Source: Nocardioides immobilis
GTDB lineage: Bacteria; Actinomycetota; Actinomycetes; Propionibacteriales; Nocardioidaceae
Length of the DNA: 64,000 nt
Assembly (NCBI RefSeq): GCF_003515065.1
Contig: NZ_QXGH01000014.1
Location: 172,199 to 236,198 of the forward strand
Reading direction: 5' to 3'
The notes under the pieces are model-generated. The model had not been told where the DNA came from. It was given only the letters and a program-made list of their open reading frames with translations, and did not search any database. A program made the position numbers and the translations under genes. How positions within the stretch are numbered: position 1 is the stretch's first letter; each line of letters begins with the position of its first letter. Positions 1 to 8,558 of the stretch are shown here, in pieces.

Positions 1-1602
1 CCGGACAGCTCGCGCTGCTGCTCGCGCAGGTAGCGCCACAGGTTGAGCCAGGTGAGGAAGTCCGAGCCTTCGGCCTTGAACCGCGCGTGCGCCTGGTCGG
101 CGCGCGCCTGCTCGGCCGGCTGGTCGGCGCCCGGGCAGCTCCCGCGGGTCCTGGAGCGACAGCGCCGCGACGATCACGAGCACGTCCCGGACGCAGCCCA
201 GCCGCTCGGCCTCGAGCAGCATCCGGCCGAGCCGCGGGTCGATCGGGAGCCGGGCCAGGCGCTGTCCCACCTTGGTCAGGCGCTCACCCCGGATCGCGCC
301 GAGCTCCTCCAGCAGTTGCTGTCCGGCCTGGACGTTGCGCCGGTCCGGCGGCTCGAGGAACGGGAACCGCGCGATGTCGCCGAGTCCGAGCGCGGTCATC
401 TGCAGGATCACCGACGCGAGGTTGGTGCGCAGGATCTCGGGATCGGTGAACTCCGGTCGTCCGTCGAAGTCCTCCTCGCTGTAGAGCCGGATCGCGACAC
501 CGGCCGCCACCCGGCCGCACCGCCCGGACCGCTGGTTGGCCGACGCCTGGCTGATCGCCTCGATCGGCAGCCGCTGCACCTTGGTCCGCGAGGAGTAGCG
601 CGAGATGCGCGCGACGCCGGTGTCGACGACGTACCGGATGCCCGGCACCGTCAGCGACGTCTCGGCGACGTTGGTGGCGAGCACGACCCGCCGCCGCGAG
701 CTGCGGGCCGGCGCGAAGACCCGGTGCTGCTCGGCGGCCGAGAGTCGCGAGTACAGCGGCAGTACGTCGATGCCGCGGGGTCCGTCGGCCAGCGGCTGCA
801 GCGCCTCGGCCGTGTCCCGGATCTCGCGCTCGCCGGGCAGGAAGACGAGGACGTCGCCCGGCCCCTCGTGCCCCCGGGATTCAGCACTGAGCTCCTTGAT
901 CGCGTCGACGATCGCCTCGGTCTGGTCCCGGACGATCGGCTCGCCCTCCTCGTCGGCCTCGGGGAACGCCATGAGCGGCCGGTAGCGGACGTCGACGGGG
1001 TAGGTGCGGCCCGAGACCTCGATGATCGGCGCCGGCTTGCCGCTGCGGTCGGAGAAGTGCTCGGCGAACCGCTCGGGGTCGATGGTGGCGCTGGTGATGA
1101 TCAGCTTGAGGTCGGGGCGCTTCGGCAGCAGCTGCTTGAGGTAGCCCAGCAGGAAGTCGATGTTGAGGCTCCGCTCGTGCGCCTCGTCGATGATGATCGT
1201 GTCGTAGCGCTTGAGCGACCGGTCGCGCTGCAGCTCGGCGAGCAGGATGCCGTCGGTCATCACCTTGACCCGGCTGGTCTTCGACGTACGGTCGGTGAAC
1301 CTGACCTGGTAGCCCACCACCTCGCCCAGCTCGGTGCCGAGCTCCTCGGCGATCCGCTCAGACACCGAGCGCGCGGCGATCCGGCGCGGCTGGGTGTGCC
1401 CGATCATCCGCGGCCGGCCGTTCTCGTCGGGAGTGCCGCGGCCGAGCTCGAGACAGATCTTCGGCAGCTGGGTGGTCTTCCCCGACCCGGTCTCGCCGGC
1501 GACGATCACGACCTGGTGGTCGCGGATCGCCCGCGCGATGTCGTCGCGTCGGGCGCTGACCGGCAGCTCCGGCGGGTAGGTGATGTCCACGGCGGGACGC
1601 AT
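1..1602 (-). CDS. hrpA: ATP-dependent RNA helicase HrpA (DEAH box), 5' part only
   Basis: This is the N-terminal ~534 residues of a DEAH-box helicase; the gene runs off the left edge of the window. The reverse-strand translation starts [20 protein letters not shown] and shows the Walker A motif [10 protein letters not shown], the DEAH box ([10 protein letters not shown]), the SAT motif ([11 protein letters not shown]), and the [12 protein letters not shown] motif VI ([14 protein letters not shown]), followed by the start of the HA2/winged-helix region. HrpA proteins act as ATP-driven RNA helicases, in E. coli linked to mRNA processing and resolution of stalled ribosomes. The ATG at 1602 has a purine-rich stretch only a few bases upstream, so the exact start is uncertain. 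A large inverted repeat lies in its 5' region. Confidence 0.93.
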   Translation of the reverse strand, partial: MRPAVDITYPPELPVSARRDDIARAIRDHQVVIVAGETGSGKTTQLPKICLELGRGTPDENGRPRMIGHTQPRRIAARSVSERIAEELGTELGEVVGYQVRFTDRTSKTSRVKVMTDGILLAELQRDRSLKRYDTIIIDEAHERSLNIDFLLGYLKQLLPKRPDLKLIITSATIDPERFAEHFSDRSGKPAPIIEVSGRTYPVDVRYRPLMAFPEADEEGEPIVRDQTEAIVDAIKELSAESRGHEGPGDVLVFLPGEREIRDTAEALQPLADGPRGIDVLPLYSRLSAAEQHRVFAPARSSRRRVVLATNVAETSLTVPGIRYVVDTGVARISRYSSRTKVQRLPIEAISQASANQRSGRCGRVAAGVAIRLYSEEDFDGRPEFTDPEILRTNLASVILQMTALGLGDIARFPFLEPPDRRNVQAGQQLLEELGAIRGERLTKVGQRLARLPIDPRLGRMLLEAERLGCVRDVLVIVAALSLQDPRELPGRRPAGRAGARRPGARAVQGRRLGLPHLAQPVALPARAAARAVR

Positions 1603-1662
1603 TCTCCCCTGCCGGCCCGACGCGGTGCCATTCGCTTTCCGTCGCGCCGCCGAGGCACGTGC

Positions 1663-1755
1663 GCCGCCGAACGGACCGATCAGCTCCCCGGGGTCCGTTT
1701 CCCCGCCTCAGGAGACACATCAGTCTCAGCAGTCCCGAACGGTCCGTTCGGCGGC
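1663..1755. repeat. Long inverted repeat with internal hairpins, between anti-sigma gene and hrpA
   Basis: Two perfect 16-base inverted arms, GCCGCCGAACGGACCG at 1663-1678 and its reverse complement at 1740-1755, enclose 61 bases. Inside are two smaller hairpins, one with CGGGG/CCCCG arms and one with GAGAC/GTCTC arms, so a three-way junction RNA could form. On the minus strand it sits downstream of the anti-sigma gene and upstream of hrpA, so it could be a terminator, an hrpA leader structure or a small RNA. No T-run follows. The right arm is itself part of a 17-bp palindrome (1735-1751). Confidence 0.5.
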
Positions 1756-1765
1756 CGAGACCCCC

Positions 1766-2662
1766 TCAGCGGACGTGGGGCAGCGTCAGCGCGGGGTCGA
1801 GCAGGACGGCGAACAGCTCGTCGGACGTCCACGGGAGCGGCGGCTCGGGGTTGCCGATGTCGTTGACCTGGATGAGCGAGACGGTCTCCCCGTTGGACTT
1901 GTCGACGATCGCTCCGACGAGCTGGCCGTCACGCTCGAGGTAGCGCGCCTTCACGACGTCGTCGCGGCCCAGGTCGACCTCGTGGCACACCACCCTGCCG
2001 CCAGCACCGCCGTCGTCCCAGCCACCCTCCGGCGGCTGCCCCTCGGCGTGCTCCTGGTGGGGCGGGATGTCCTCGACGTCGAGCGAGAGCGAGGACCGGC
2101 CGTCGGGCGTCCGCAGCACGAAGTCGGCGCCGAGGAAGGACGGATCGATCGTGAACCCGGTGGCGCCGTCACCGGACGGCTCGGCGTCGCCTTGCATCAG
2201 GTGGTCCCGCGCCGCCGCGGTGAGGTCAGGGCCGCCGCCCGCGCCCTCAGGGTCGAGGCCGGCGAGCACCGCCGCCTCGTAGCCGGCGATCGCTTCGTCG
2301 ACCTGCTCCGACGGGAAGCTGAAGGACTCGGATGGCTCGAACCCCCGGTCGGTGCCGCTGTCGCCCGAGACGGTGATCTCCGGCGGCCGCGGGTCCGGCG
2401 TGGCCGACGCGCTGGGGGAAGGAGGTCCCGCCGTCGCCGGGTCGATCGACCGCGCGTTGTCTTCGCCACCACCGGCGAGCGAGACCGCGCCGCCGGCCAC
2501 CGCGGCGACCGCGAGAGCGGCACCGCCCACGGTGACCGCGCGCTGTCGTCGGAGGCCCGCCCGCCCGCGCCGTACGTCGTCGGCCGGATCGGTCGCCGGA
2601 ACGGCGATCCCTCCTCCGGCCCGGTGCATCCGGTCGTGCAGCTGCTGCTCGAGGGTGTCCAT
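1766..2662 (-). CDS. Putative membrane anti-sigma factor / sigma-linked membrane protein
   Basis: A 298-residue protein whose gene begins within the stop codon of the upstream SigE-family sigma gene (TGATG, 1-base overlap), the classic arrangement of a sigma factor and its membrane-bound regulator. The N-terminus is cytoplasmic and charged (residues 1-42), followed by one transmembrane segment (about 43-64, rich in Ala, Val and Gly), then a Ser/Thr/Pro/Asp-rich linker and an extracytoplasmic domain of about 200 residues with no family I recognise. No HxxxCxxC ZAS motif is visible, so anti-sigma function is inferred from position and topology only. Confidence 0.65.
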   Translation of the reverse strand: MDTLEQQLHDRMHRAGGGIAVPATDPADDVRRGRAGLRRQRAVTVGGAALAVAAVAGGAVSLAGGGEDNARSIDPATAGPPSPSASATPDPRPPEITVSGDSGTDRGFEPSESFSFPSEQVDEAIAGYEAAVLAGLDPEGAGGGPDLTAAARDHLMQGDAEPSGDGATGFTIDPSFLGADFVLRTPDGRSSLSLDVEDIPPHQEHAEGQPPEGGWDDGGAGGRVVCHEVDLGRDDVVKARYLERDGQLVGAIVDKSNGETVSLIQVNDIGNPEPPLPWTSDELFAVLLDPALTLPHVR

Positions 2663-3162
2663 CAGTGCGCTCCTTCAGAGGGTTCGGTCGCCAACAGGGT
2701 GCGGAGGGCGGCGAGGGCGGCCGACGTCTGGCTCTTGACCGTGCCGGCGCTGATGCCGAGGTCCGCAGCGGTCTCCTCGACGCTGAGTCCCCAGTAGTGA
2801 CGGAGCACGACGATGCGTCGCTGCCCCACGGGCAGCTCCCGCAGCGCCGCGAACAGCGCGTCGTTGTCCTCCACCGGCGCAGCCGGCACCGAGGAGTCGG
2901 GCACGTCGTCCGAGTCGGGCACCTCGCGCCGCCACGGCCGCCGGTGCTCGTCGAGGTGGCTGTTGACCAGCGATCGCCGGACATAGGCGTCGACGGAGTC
3001 GGCCCGCTCGACGCGGTGCCAGGCGACGTACAGCTTGGTCAGCGCCGCCTGGACGACATCTTCGGCCCGATGCGGGTCACCGCACAGCAGGACCGCAGCC
3101 CGGTAGAGCTGGGGTCGACGCTGCGCGACGTACGCCGCGAACGCCTGGTCCCGCCGTGCCAT
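2662..3162 (-). CDS. SigE-family RNA polymerase ECF sigma factor
   Basis: A 166-residue sigma-70 family protein, the usual length for the actinobacterial SigE family. Region 2 is visible near the N-terminus (FAAYVAQRRPQLYRAAVLLC, then DPHRAEDVVQAALTKLYVAW), and region 4 lies near residues 108-155, with the helix-turn-helix SVEETAADLGISAGTVKSQT. It would direct RNA polymerase to a small regulon, probably under control of the membrane protein encoded immediately downstream. The start is an ATG preceded by GGAGAC-like purines. Its target promoters cannot be told from this window. Confidence 0.9.
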   Translation of the reverse strand: MARRDQAFAAYVAQRRPQLYRAAVLLCGDPHRAEDVVQAALTKLYVAWHRVERADSVDAYVRRSLVNSHLDEHRRPWRREVPDSDDVPDSSVPAAPVEDNDALFAALRELPVGQRRIVVLRHYWGLSVEETAADLGISAGTVKSQTSAALAALRTLLATEPSEGAH

Positions 3163-3312
3163 CCCGTCTCCTCACGTCCCCGGACCCATCCGGTCCTGCA
3201 TGGTTGACGGAGCGGAACCATCATCGGTTGGGACGGGCCCGAGATCGAGGGGCTGATGTCGTCGCATGCGATCCGCTGACGACTCACCGGGCATCCGTTA
3301 CCGTGGTTTATA

Positions 3313-3327
3313 GATTGTCAGACAATC
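3313..3327. promoter_or_regulatory. 15-bp palindromic operator upstream of rocD
   Basis: GATTGTC-A-GACAATC is a perfect palindrome with 7-base arms. Its left edge overlaps a -10-like TATAGA (3309-3314), and it lies about 65 bases before the rocD start codon. The TTGTC/GACAA half-sites resemble operators of GntR-family (FadR/FCD-type) repressors. That assignment is from general knowledge; no GntR gene lies nearby. Confidence 0.6.
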
Positions 3328-3391
3328 CGTGATAGACACTGGCCTGACAGGCTCGCCACGACAGGCACGGGCAGACGAAGGAGGCGGAAAC

Positions 3392-4618
3392 ATGAGCATC
3401 ATCACCGGTACGACGAGCACGACCAGCACGCCGTCGGAGGTCGAGCGGGCAGAGGCCCGGACCGCCCACAATTACCACCCGCTTCCCGTGGTCCTCGCGC
3501 ACGGCGAGGGAGCCTGGATGACCGACGTCGAGGGCCGCCGCTACCTCGACCTGCTCGCGGGCTACTCCGCGCTCAACTTCGGCCACAGCCACCCGCGCCT
3601 GGTCGCCGCCGCGCACTCCCAGCTCGACAAGCTGACGCTCACCAGCCGCGCGTTCATCCACGACGCGTTCGCCGACTTCTGCGCCGCGCTCGGTGACCTG
3701 TGCGGCAAGGAGCTGGTGCTGCCGATGAACACCGGCGCCGAGGCCGTCGAGACCGCGATCAAGGTCAGCCGCAAGTGGGGGTACGACGTCAAGGGCGTGC
3801 CCGCCGACCAGGCCCGGATCATCGTGGCCGGCGGCAACTTCCACGGCCGCACCACCACCATCGTCGGCTTCTCCGACGACCCCGACGCCCGCGACGGCTT
3901 CGGTCCCTTCACGCCCGGCTTCGACATGGTCCCGTACGGCGACCTCGCCGCCCTCGAGGCCGCGATCACCCCCCACACGGTGGCCGTCCTGATCGAGCCG
4001 ATCCAGGGCGAGGGCGGCGTGATCATCCCGCCCGAGGGCTACCTGCGCGCGGTGCGCGAGGTCTGCACCCGGGAGGACGTCCTCCTCGCCGCCGACGAGA
4101 TCCAGGCCGGCCTCGGCCGCACCGGCCGGACGTTCGCGTGCGACCACGAGGGCGTCGTGCCCGACCTCTACGTGCTCGGCAAGGCGCTCGGCGGCGGCAT
4201 CATCCCGGTGTCCGCGGTCGTCGGCAACCGCGACGTGCTCGGCGTGCTCAAGCCCGGCCAGCACGGCTCGACGTTCGGCGGCAACCCGCTCGCCTGCGCG
4301 GTCGGCCACGAGGTGGTCGACATGCTGGCGACCGGCGAGTTCCAGGCCCGCGCGACCGACCTCGGCCTGGTGCTGCGCGAGCGGCTCGACGCGCTCGTCG
4401 GGCACGGCCTGATCGCCGTACGCTCGCGTGGCCTGTGGGCCGGGGTCGACATCGACCCCACGCTCGGCACCGGCCGGCAGATCTGCGAGCGGCTGATGGA
4501 GCGGGGCGTCCTCGCCAAGGACACCCACGGCTCCACCGTCCGGTTCGCTCCGCCGCTCGTCATCACCGACGAGGACCTGCACTGGGGCATCGACCAGCTC
4601 GCCGCCGTCCTCGGCTGA
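3392..4618 (+). CDS. rocD: Ornithine--oxo-acid aminotransferase
   Basis: A 408-residue class III PLP-dependent aminotransferase converting ornithine and 2-oxoglutarate to glutamate semialdehyde and glutamate in arginine/ornithine catabolism. Visible family features are the NTGAEAVETAIK motif, GGNFHGRTTT, the IEPIQGEGGV segment, the PLP-binding aspartate region LLAADEIQAGLGRTG, and the Schiff-base lysine in VLGKALGGG. The length matches OAT enzymes. The ATG at 3392 is chosen because AAGGAGG (3378-3384) is correctly spaced; upstream in-frame codons lack a ribosome binding site. A palindromic operator sits in the promoter region, suggesting control by nitrogen or arginine availability. No other arg-catabolic genes flank it. 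Confidence 0.95.
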   Translation: MSIITGTTSTTSTPSEVERAEARTAHNYHPLPVVLAHGEGAWMTDVEGRRYLDLLAGYSALNFGHSHPRLVAAAHSQLDKLTLTSRAFIHDAFADFCAALGDLCGKELVLPMNTGAEAVETAIKVSRKWGYDVKGVPADQARIIVAGGNFHGRTTTIVGFSDDPDARDGFGPFTPGFDMVPYGDLAALEAAITPHTVAVLIEPIQGEGGVIIPPEGYLRAVREVCTREDVLLAADEIQAGLGRTGRTFACDHEGVVPDLYVLGKALGGGIIPVSAVVGNRDVLGVLKPGQHGSTFGGNPLACAVGHEVVDMLATGEFQARATDLGLVLRERLDALVGHGLIAVRSRGLWAGVDIDPTLGTGRQICERLMERGVLAKDTHGSTVRFAPPLVITDEDLHWGIDQLAAVLG

Positions 4619-4680
4619 CCCGAGCCCGCAACGGCTGAGGCCCGCCGCCCTGGGTACCTGCCTGGCAACAGGAGGTAGTC

Positions 4681-4893
4681 ATGAACCGAGGCAGCGGCAT
4701 CGGCGGCCTGATCGTGGTGATCTGGCTCTTGATCGGGGTGCTCGCCGCGTTCCAGCGCGGCTACTTCGGGCCTGACAAGGACGTCAACTGTCGAGACTTC
4801 GCCGACACGTCACTGACGATCATCGCGGGGCCGCTGAACTACTTCGGCGTGAACCCGAAGGTGGAGTGCAAGACCCCGAGGCCCTCGAAGTAG
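4681..4893 (+). CDS. Small single-pass membrane protein
   Basis: A 70-residue protein starting MNRGSGIGGLIVVIWLLIGV, with one transmembrane helix (about residues 8-26) and a short polar tail containing two cysteines (VNCRDF and VECKTP). A strong ribosome binding site (CAGGAGGTAGTC) precedes the ATG. It resembles the small actinobacterial proteins with a GGLIVVIWLIIGVIAAFQRGYF-like core that are widespread but of unknown function. It may be cotranscribed with rocD 62 bases upstream. Confidence 0.8.
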   Translation: MNRGSGIGGLIVVIWLLIGVLAAFQRGYFGPDKDVNCRDFADTSLTIIAGPLNYFGVNPKVECKTPRPSK

Positions 4894-4897
4894 CGGG

Positions 4898-5707
4898 TTA
4901 CGGCAGCGCGAACTCCGGGTCGGCGGCGGTCGCGACAAGGTCGTGGATCGTGAACTCGAAGCCGGAGACCGGCGTGACGGCGTTGTTGCCGAACAGCGGG
5001 TCCGCAAGGATCCCGACGGCGAGGCCGTCGGAGCGGGTGACGAGCACGGCCATCCGGTCGCCGTCGCCGGCCACCTCGGCCCTCTCGACGCCTGGCAGGC
5101 CCGAGTGGACGCCGTCCCAGACGTCGAAGGTCATCCCGACCTGACTGTCGCGTCGGGAAGTGCTCACCTCGACCTGGACCATCCCGAGGCCGTCCTCGCC
5201 GGCGACGTTCCACCCCAGCTTGGTACCGAGCGAGTCGAAGCCGCACTCCGGCGAGCCACCCGCCTGGATGTTGGTCACCCGGCGTTCGAGGTGCGCGTCG
5301 CGGGGATCGAGGTGCCGGACGAGGATGTCGCGGTAGGACTGCAGCGACGGAGCAACCGCGGGGTCACGCCACAGCGGGGTGGCGGCCCTGTCCCGCATCG
5401 ACTGCTCCGGCTCCTCCGCCGTGATGTCGCCGCACACCGGCGTGGGCTGGGTGCTCGGCGTCGCGGTGCCGCTACCGGCGACGTCCAACGACCGCTCGGG
5501 CCGCTGGTCGGGAGCGCCGTTGTCACCGAGCCGGGTCACCGCGTAGCCGCCCCCGACCAGGCCCGCCACCACGGCCGCCGCCGCGACCGGCGCCAGCCAG
5601 CGCCGGGTACGGGTGTCGTCGGCGGTGATCGCCTCCATCAGCTCGGTACGACGCCGCGCCCTCGCCTCGTCGCTCAGCCGGCGCTCGGGGATCTGCTGGT
5701 CCATCAT
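4898..5707 (-). CDS. Putative membrane anti-sigma/regulatory protein partnered with the adjacent ECF sigma factor
   Basis: A 269-residue protein with a charged cytoplasmic N-terminus (residues 1-36), one transmembrane helix (about 38-57) and an extracytoplasmic domain of about 200 residues containing two cysteines. The start codon at 5707 overlaps the stop of the upstream sigma gene as ATGA, implying translational coupling, with GGAGAGG upstream. No standard zinc-containing anti-sigma motif is seen; the role is inferred from the pairing. It has the same topology as the product of the other sigma-linked gene ~2.3 kb to the left, but no obvious sequence similarity. Confidence 0.7.
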   Translation of the reverse strand: MMDQQIPERRLSDEARARRRTELMEAITADDTRTRRWLAPVAAAAVVAGLVGGGYAVTRLGDNGAPDQRPERSLDVAGSGTATPSTQPTPVCGDITAEEPEQSMRDRAATPLWRDPAVAPSLQSYRDILVRHLDPRDAHLERRVTNIQAGGSPECGFDSLGTKLGWNVAGEDGLGMVQVEVSTSRRDSQVGMTFDVWDGVHSGLPGVERAEVAGDGDRMAVLVTRSDGLAVGILADPLFGNNAVTPVSGFEFTIHDLVATAADPEFALP

Positions 5708-6312
5708 CGGTTCCTCTCCTCGTCGGATCGGCTCATGAGCTCGGCGAGACGGGTGCGCGACCGGGACAGCCGGCTGCGCACGGTGCCGACGGGGACGCCG
5801 ATCACCTCGGCGGCCTGCTGGTAGGTCAGTCCGTCCCAGGCGACCAGCATCAGGATCTGCTGGTCGGGCTCCGGGAGCTGCTCCACGGCGGCGACGAGCT
5901 CGGCCATCCGGCGCTCGTCGTCGACCCGGCCGGCCACCGCGTCGGCGTGGTCGTCCTCGTGGACGCCGCCCTCGACGAGGTGCAGCTTGGCGCCCAGCGC
6001 GGTCTGCCGTCGTTGGCTGCGCAGGCTGTTGCGGCACACGTTGCCCGCCACGCCGTACAGCCACGGCAGCAGCTCACCGTCGTACGCCACCGCACGACCG
6101 CGGACCCGCCACACCTCGAGGAAGGCCGCCGCCATCGCGTCCTCGGCGACCGACCACGACGCCGTACGCCGGAAGCAGAAGTTGTAGATCCGGTCCGCGT
6201 AGCGGTCGTAGATCTCCCCCATCGCCTCCGGGTCGCCCGCCCGCAGCCGGGCCGCGAGGACGTCGTCGGTCACCCCGTCACTCTCGCGGATCCCGAGCTC
6301 ACTTGCCTTCAT
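5704..6312 (-). CDS. ECF-type RNA polymerase sigma factor
   Basis: A 202-residue sigma-70 family protein. Region 2 is seen around residues 30-100 (AMGEIYDRYADRIYNFCFRR; AEDAMAAAFLEVWR; LLPWLYGVAGNVCRNSLRS) and region 4 near residues 135-195, with the helix-turn-helix LTYQQAAEVIGVPVGTVRSR. The domain order and length fit ECF sigma factors. It overlaps its downstream membrane partner by 4 bases. The ATG at 6312 is used; an in-frame GTG 14 codons later (VTDDVLAARL) is an alternative. Confidence 0.92.
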   Translation of the reverse strand: MKASELGIRESDGVTDDVLAARLRAGDPEAMGEIYDRYADRIYNFCFRRTASWSVAEDAMAAAFLEVWRVRGRAVAYDGELLPWLYGVAGNVCRNSLRSQRRQTALGAKLHLVEGGVHEDDHADAVAGRVDDERRMAELVAAVEQLPEPDQQILMLVAWDGLTYQQAAEVIGVPVGTVRSRLSRSRTRLAELMSRSDEERNR

Positions 6313-6367
6313 GCCGGGTCATGTCCGGCACCGGCACGAGGGTTCCCGATCGAGGAGGACCCGTTGA

Positions 6368-6961
6368 TCAGTCGAGGGTGGCGACCAGCGCCGGCAGCGC
6401 GTCGGTGACGATCTTCGCCAGCTCGTCGCGGGTCACGCCGTCCGGAGCGTCGCACCAGGCGAGCACCGTGTCCTCGACGAACGCCACCCAGCCGCGCACG
6501 ACCAGGCGGGTCGCCGGGGTGTCCGCCAGCAGCGCGTCGACGCCGGGGGTCGCGAAGGTCCGGTCGATCATCGCCGCTCGGGCGTTCTCGTAGATGGCGC
6601 GCACGGTCTCGTTGCCGCCCGCGGCGGCCCGGACGAGCGAGCGGTAGCCCTCGTAGTTGGCGATCACGTAGTCGACGTACGCCGTCAGCGACGCCAGCAG
6701 CTTCACGATCGGGTCGTCGCCCTCCGGGGGCTCCGTCTGCGCGATCAGGTCGTCGGCTGCGCGTTGCACGACGGCCTCCCGGAAGCCCTGCTTGCTCCCG
6801 AAGTAGTGGTAGATCAGCCCGCGCGAGATCCCGGCCTCCTCGCTGAGCCGGTCGATGGAGATCTCGTCGATCGTGGTGCCGGCGAAGAGCCGCAAGCCGA
6901 GCTCGAGCAGCTGCTCGCGGCGCTGCTCGGGCGTGAGTCGGGTGCGGGTGGTGGCGGTCAC
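6368..6961 (-). CDS. TetR-family transcriptional regulator
   Basis: A 197-residue repressor with an N-terminal TetR helix-turn-helix (about residues 12-58; SIDRLSEEAGISRGLIYHYF is the recognition region) and a variable ligand-binding C-terminal domain. It is divergent from the flavin monooxygenase gene, and a perfect inverted repeat in the 49-bp intergenic region is the likely operator for both. It probably senses a substrate or product of the monooxygenase/SDR pathway; the ligand cannot be inferred. Confidence 0.92.
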   Translation of the reverse strand: MTATTRTRLTPEQRREQLLELGLRLFAGTTIDEISIDRLSEEAGISRGLIYHYFGSKQGFREAVVQRAADDLIAQTEPPEGDDPIVKLLASLTAYVDYVIANYEGYRSLVRAAAGGNETVRAIYENARAAMIDRTFATPGVDALLADTPATRLVVRGWVAFVEDTVLAWCDAPDGVTRDELAKIVTDALPALVATLD

Positions 6962-6970
6962 GTGGACATT

Positions 6971-6991
6971 CTATTGACGAAAATTCAATAG
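6971..6991. promoter_or_regulatory. TetR operator candidate in divergent promoter
   Basis: CTATTGA-N7-TCAATAG is a perfect inverted repeat (arms 6971-6977 and 6985-6991) lying 10 bases from the TetR start codon and 20 bases from the monooxygenase start. Its AT-rich composition stands out from the surroundings. Size and place fit a TetR dimer site controlling both directions. Confidence 0.7.
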
Positions 6992-7010
6992 CGCCAGTAC
7001 GTTCGTCGGC

Positions 7011-8558
7011 ATGGCCAAGAAGACCACCCCGAAAGCCGGCGCTCCATCGACCTCGCAGCTGGTCGACCACCTGATCATCGGTGCCGGGTTCGCCGGCCTC
7101 GCTGCCGCCATCAAGCTCGACCAGGCAGGCGAGAGCGACTTCGTCGTCATCGAGAAGGACAGCGACGTCGGCGGCACCTGGCACATCAACACCTATCCCG
7201 GCGCGGAGTGCGACGTCCCGAGCCAGCTCTACTCCTACTCGTTCGCGCTCAACCCGAGCTGGTCGAAGGTCTACTCCCCGCAGCAGGAGATCTGGGAGTA
7301 CACCAAGCGGGTCGCCGAGGACGCGGACGTGCTCGACCGCTTCGTCTTCAACACCGCCGTCGTCGACGCGACGTGGGACGACACCGCGCAGCGCTGGCGG
7401 GTGACGACGACCGATGGTGAGTACGCCGCCCGCACGGTCATCTCCGGCTCCGGCGGCCTGTCCGAGCCGCGACTGCCCGAGATCGACGGCATCGACACCT
7501 TCCAGGGCGAGGTCTTCCACTCCGCCCGCTGGAACCACGACGTGGACCTGACCGGCAAGCGGGTCGCGGTCATCGGCACCGGCGCCTCGGCGGTCCAGCT
7601 CGTCCCCGAGCTGCAGAAGACTCTGCAATCGAGTGGCGGCCATATCGACGTCTACCAGCGCACCCCGAACTGGATCATCCCCCGCAACGAGCGCCGCTTC
7701 ACCGCCATCGAGAAGGCCGCGTTCAAGCACGTGCCCGGCCTCCAGCGCGCGGCCCGCGCCGCGGTCTACGCGACCCTCGAGGGCCGGGTGCCGGCGTTCA
7801 ACCGCTTCCCCGCGCTCCTCCAGCTCGCCGAGAGGCAGGGCAAGCAGAACATCGCCAAGGCGATCCAGGACCCGGAGCTGCGGGCCAAGGTCACGCCCGA
7901 CTACCGCGCGGGCTGCAAGCGGATCCTGATCTCCAACGCGTGGTATCCCGCGCTCGCCTCCGACAACGTCGACCTGGTCACCGACTCGATCGCCAAGGTC
8001 ACCGGCGACGCGATCGTCACCGCCGACGGCGTCGAGCGGCCGGTCGACGTACTCGTCGTCGCCACCGGGTTCTACGTCACCGAGCCGCCGATCGCCCAGC
8101 ACGTCACCGGCCGCGACGGCCGGACCCTGGCCGAGGTGTGGGACGAGCACGGCATGGCCGCCTACAAGGGCACGACCATCCACGGCTTCCCGAACCTGTT
8201 CCAGCTCGTGGGGCCCAACACCGCGCTCGGGCACTCGTCGATGATCTTCCAGATCGAGTCCCAGGTGCGCTACGTCGTCGACGCGGCCCGCACCATGCGG
8301 CGCGAGGGCCTCGGCGCGGTCGAGCCCACCGCGGCCGCGCAGGAGGAGTGGACCTCGGCCATCCAGGAGCGGATGGGTCCGACCGTGTGGACCACCGGCG
8401 GCTGCGCCAGCTGGTACCTCGACAAGTTCGGCAACAACACGACGCTGTGGCCGGGCCAGACCTTCACGTTCCGCGCACATCTGTCCCGCTTCGACGTCGA
8501 CCAGTACGACACTTACACCCGAGCCCCGCTCACCACTGCCGAGGAGGCACTCGCATGA
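7011..8558 (+). CDS. Flavin-containing (Baeyer-Villiger-type) monooxygenase
   Basis: A 515-residue class B flavoprotein monooxygenase that would use FAD, NADPH and oxygen to oxygenate a ketone or related substrate. Visible motifs are the FAD Rossmann fingerprint GAGFAGL (residues 24-30), the type I Baeyer-Villiger fingerprint FQGEVFHSARW (164-174, FxGxxxHxxxW), and the NADPH Rossmann GTGASA (189-194). The ATGTG/ATTG-type motif is replaced by VVATGFYVTE. The gene is the first of an operon with an SDR (4-base overlap) and divergent from a TetR repressor. The substrate is unknown; an alicyclic or steroid-like ketone made by the neighbouring dehydrogenase would fit, but that is inference. Confidence 0.92.
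   Translation: MAKKTTPKAGAPSTSQLVDHLIIGAGFAGLAAAIKLDQAGESDFVVIEKDSDVGGTWHINTYPGAECDVPSQLYSYSFALNPSWSKVYSPQQEIWEYTKRVAEDADVLDRFVFNTAVVDATWDDTAQRWRVTTTDGEYAARTVISGSGGLSEPRLPEIDGIDTFQGEVFHSARWNHDVDLTGKRVAVIGTGASAVQLVPELQKTLQSSGGHIDVYQRTPNWIIPRNERRFTAIEKAAFKHVPGLQRAARAAVYATLEGRVPAFNRFPALLQLAERQGKQNIAKAIQDPELRAKVTPDYRAGCKRILISNAWYPALASDNVDLVTDSIAKVTGDAIVTADGVERPVDVLVVATGFYVTEPPIAQHVTGRDGRTLAEVWDEHGMAAYKGTTIHGFPNLFQLVGPNTALGHSSMIFQIESQVRYVVDAARTMRREGLGAVEPTAAAQEEWTSAIQERMGPTVWTTGGCASWYLDKFGNNTTLWPGQTFTFRAHLSRFDVDQYDTYTRAPLTTAEEALA

Noticed and set aside
1735..1751. Possible SOS (LexA) box, CCGAAC-N5-GTTCGG.
   Set aside because: The actinobacterial SOS box has a four-base spacer (GAAC-N4-GTTC); here it is five, and the site is a part of the larger inverted repeat.
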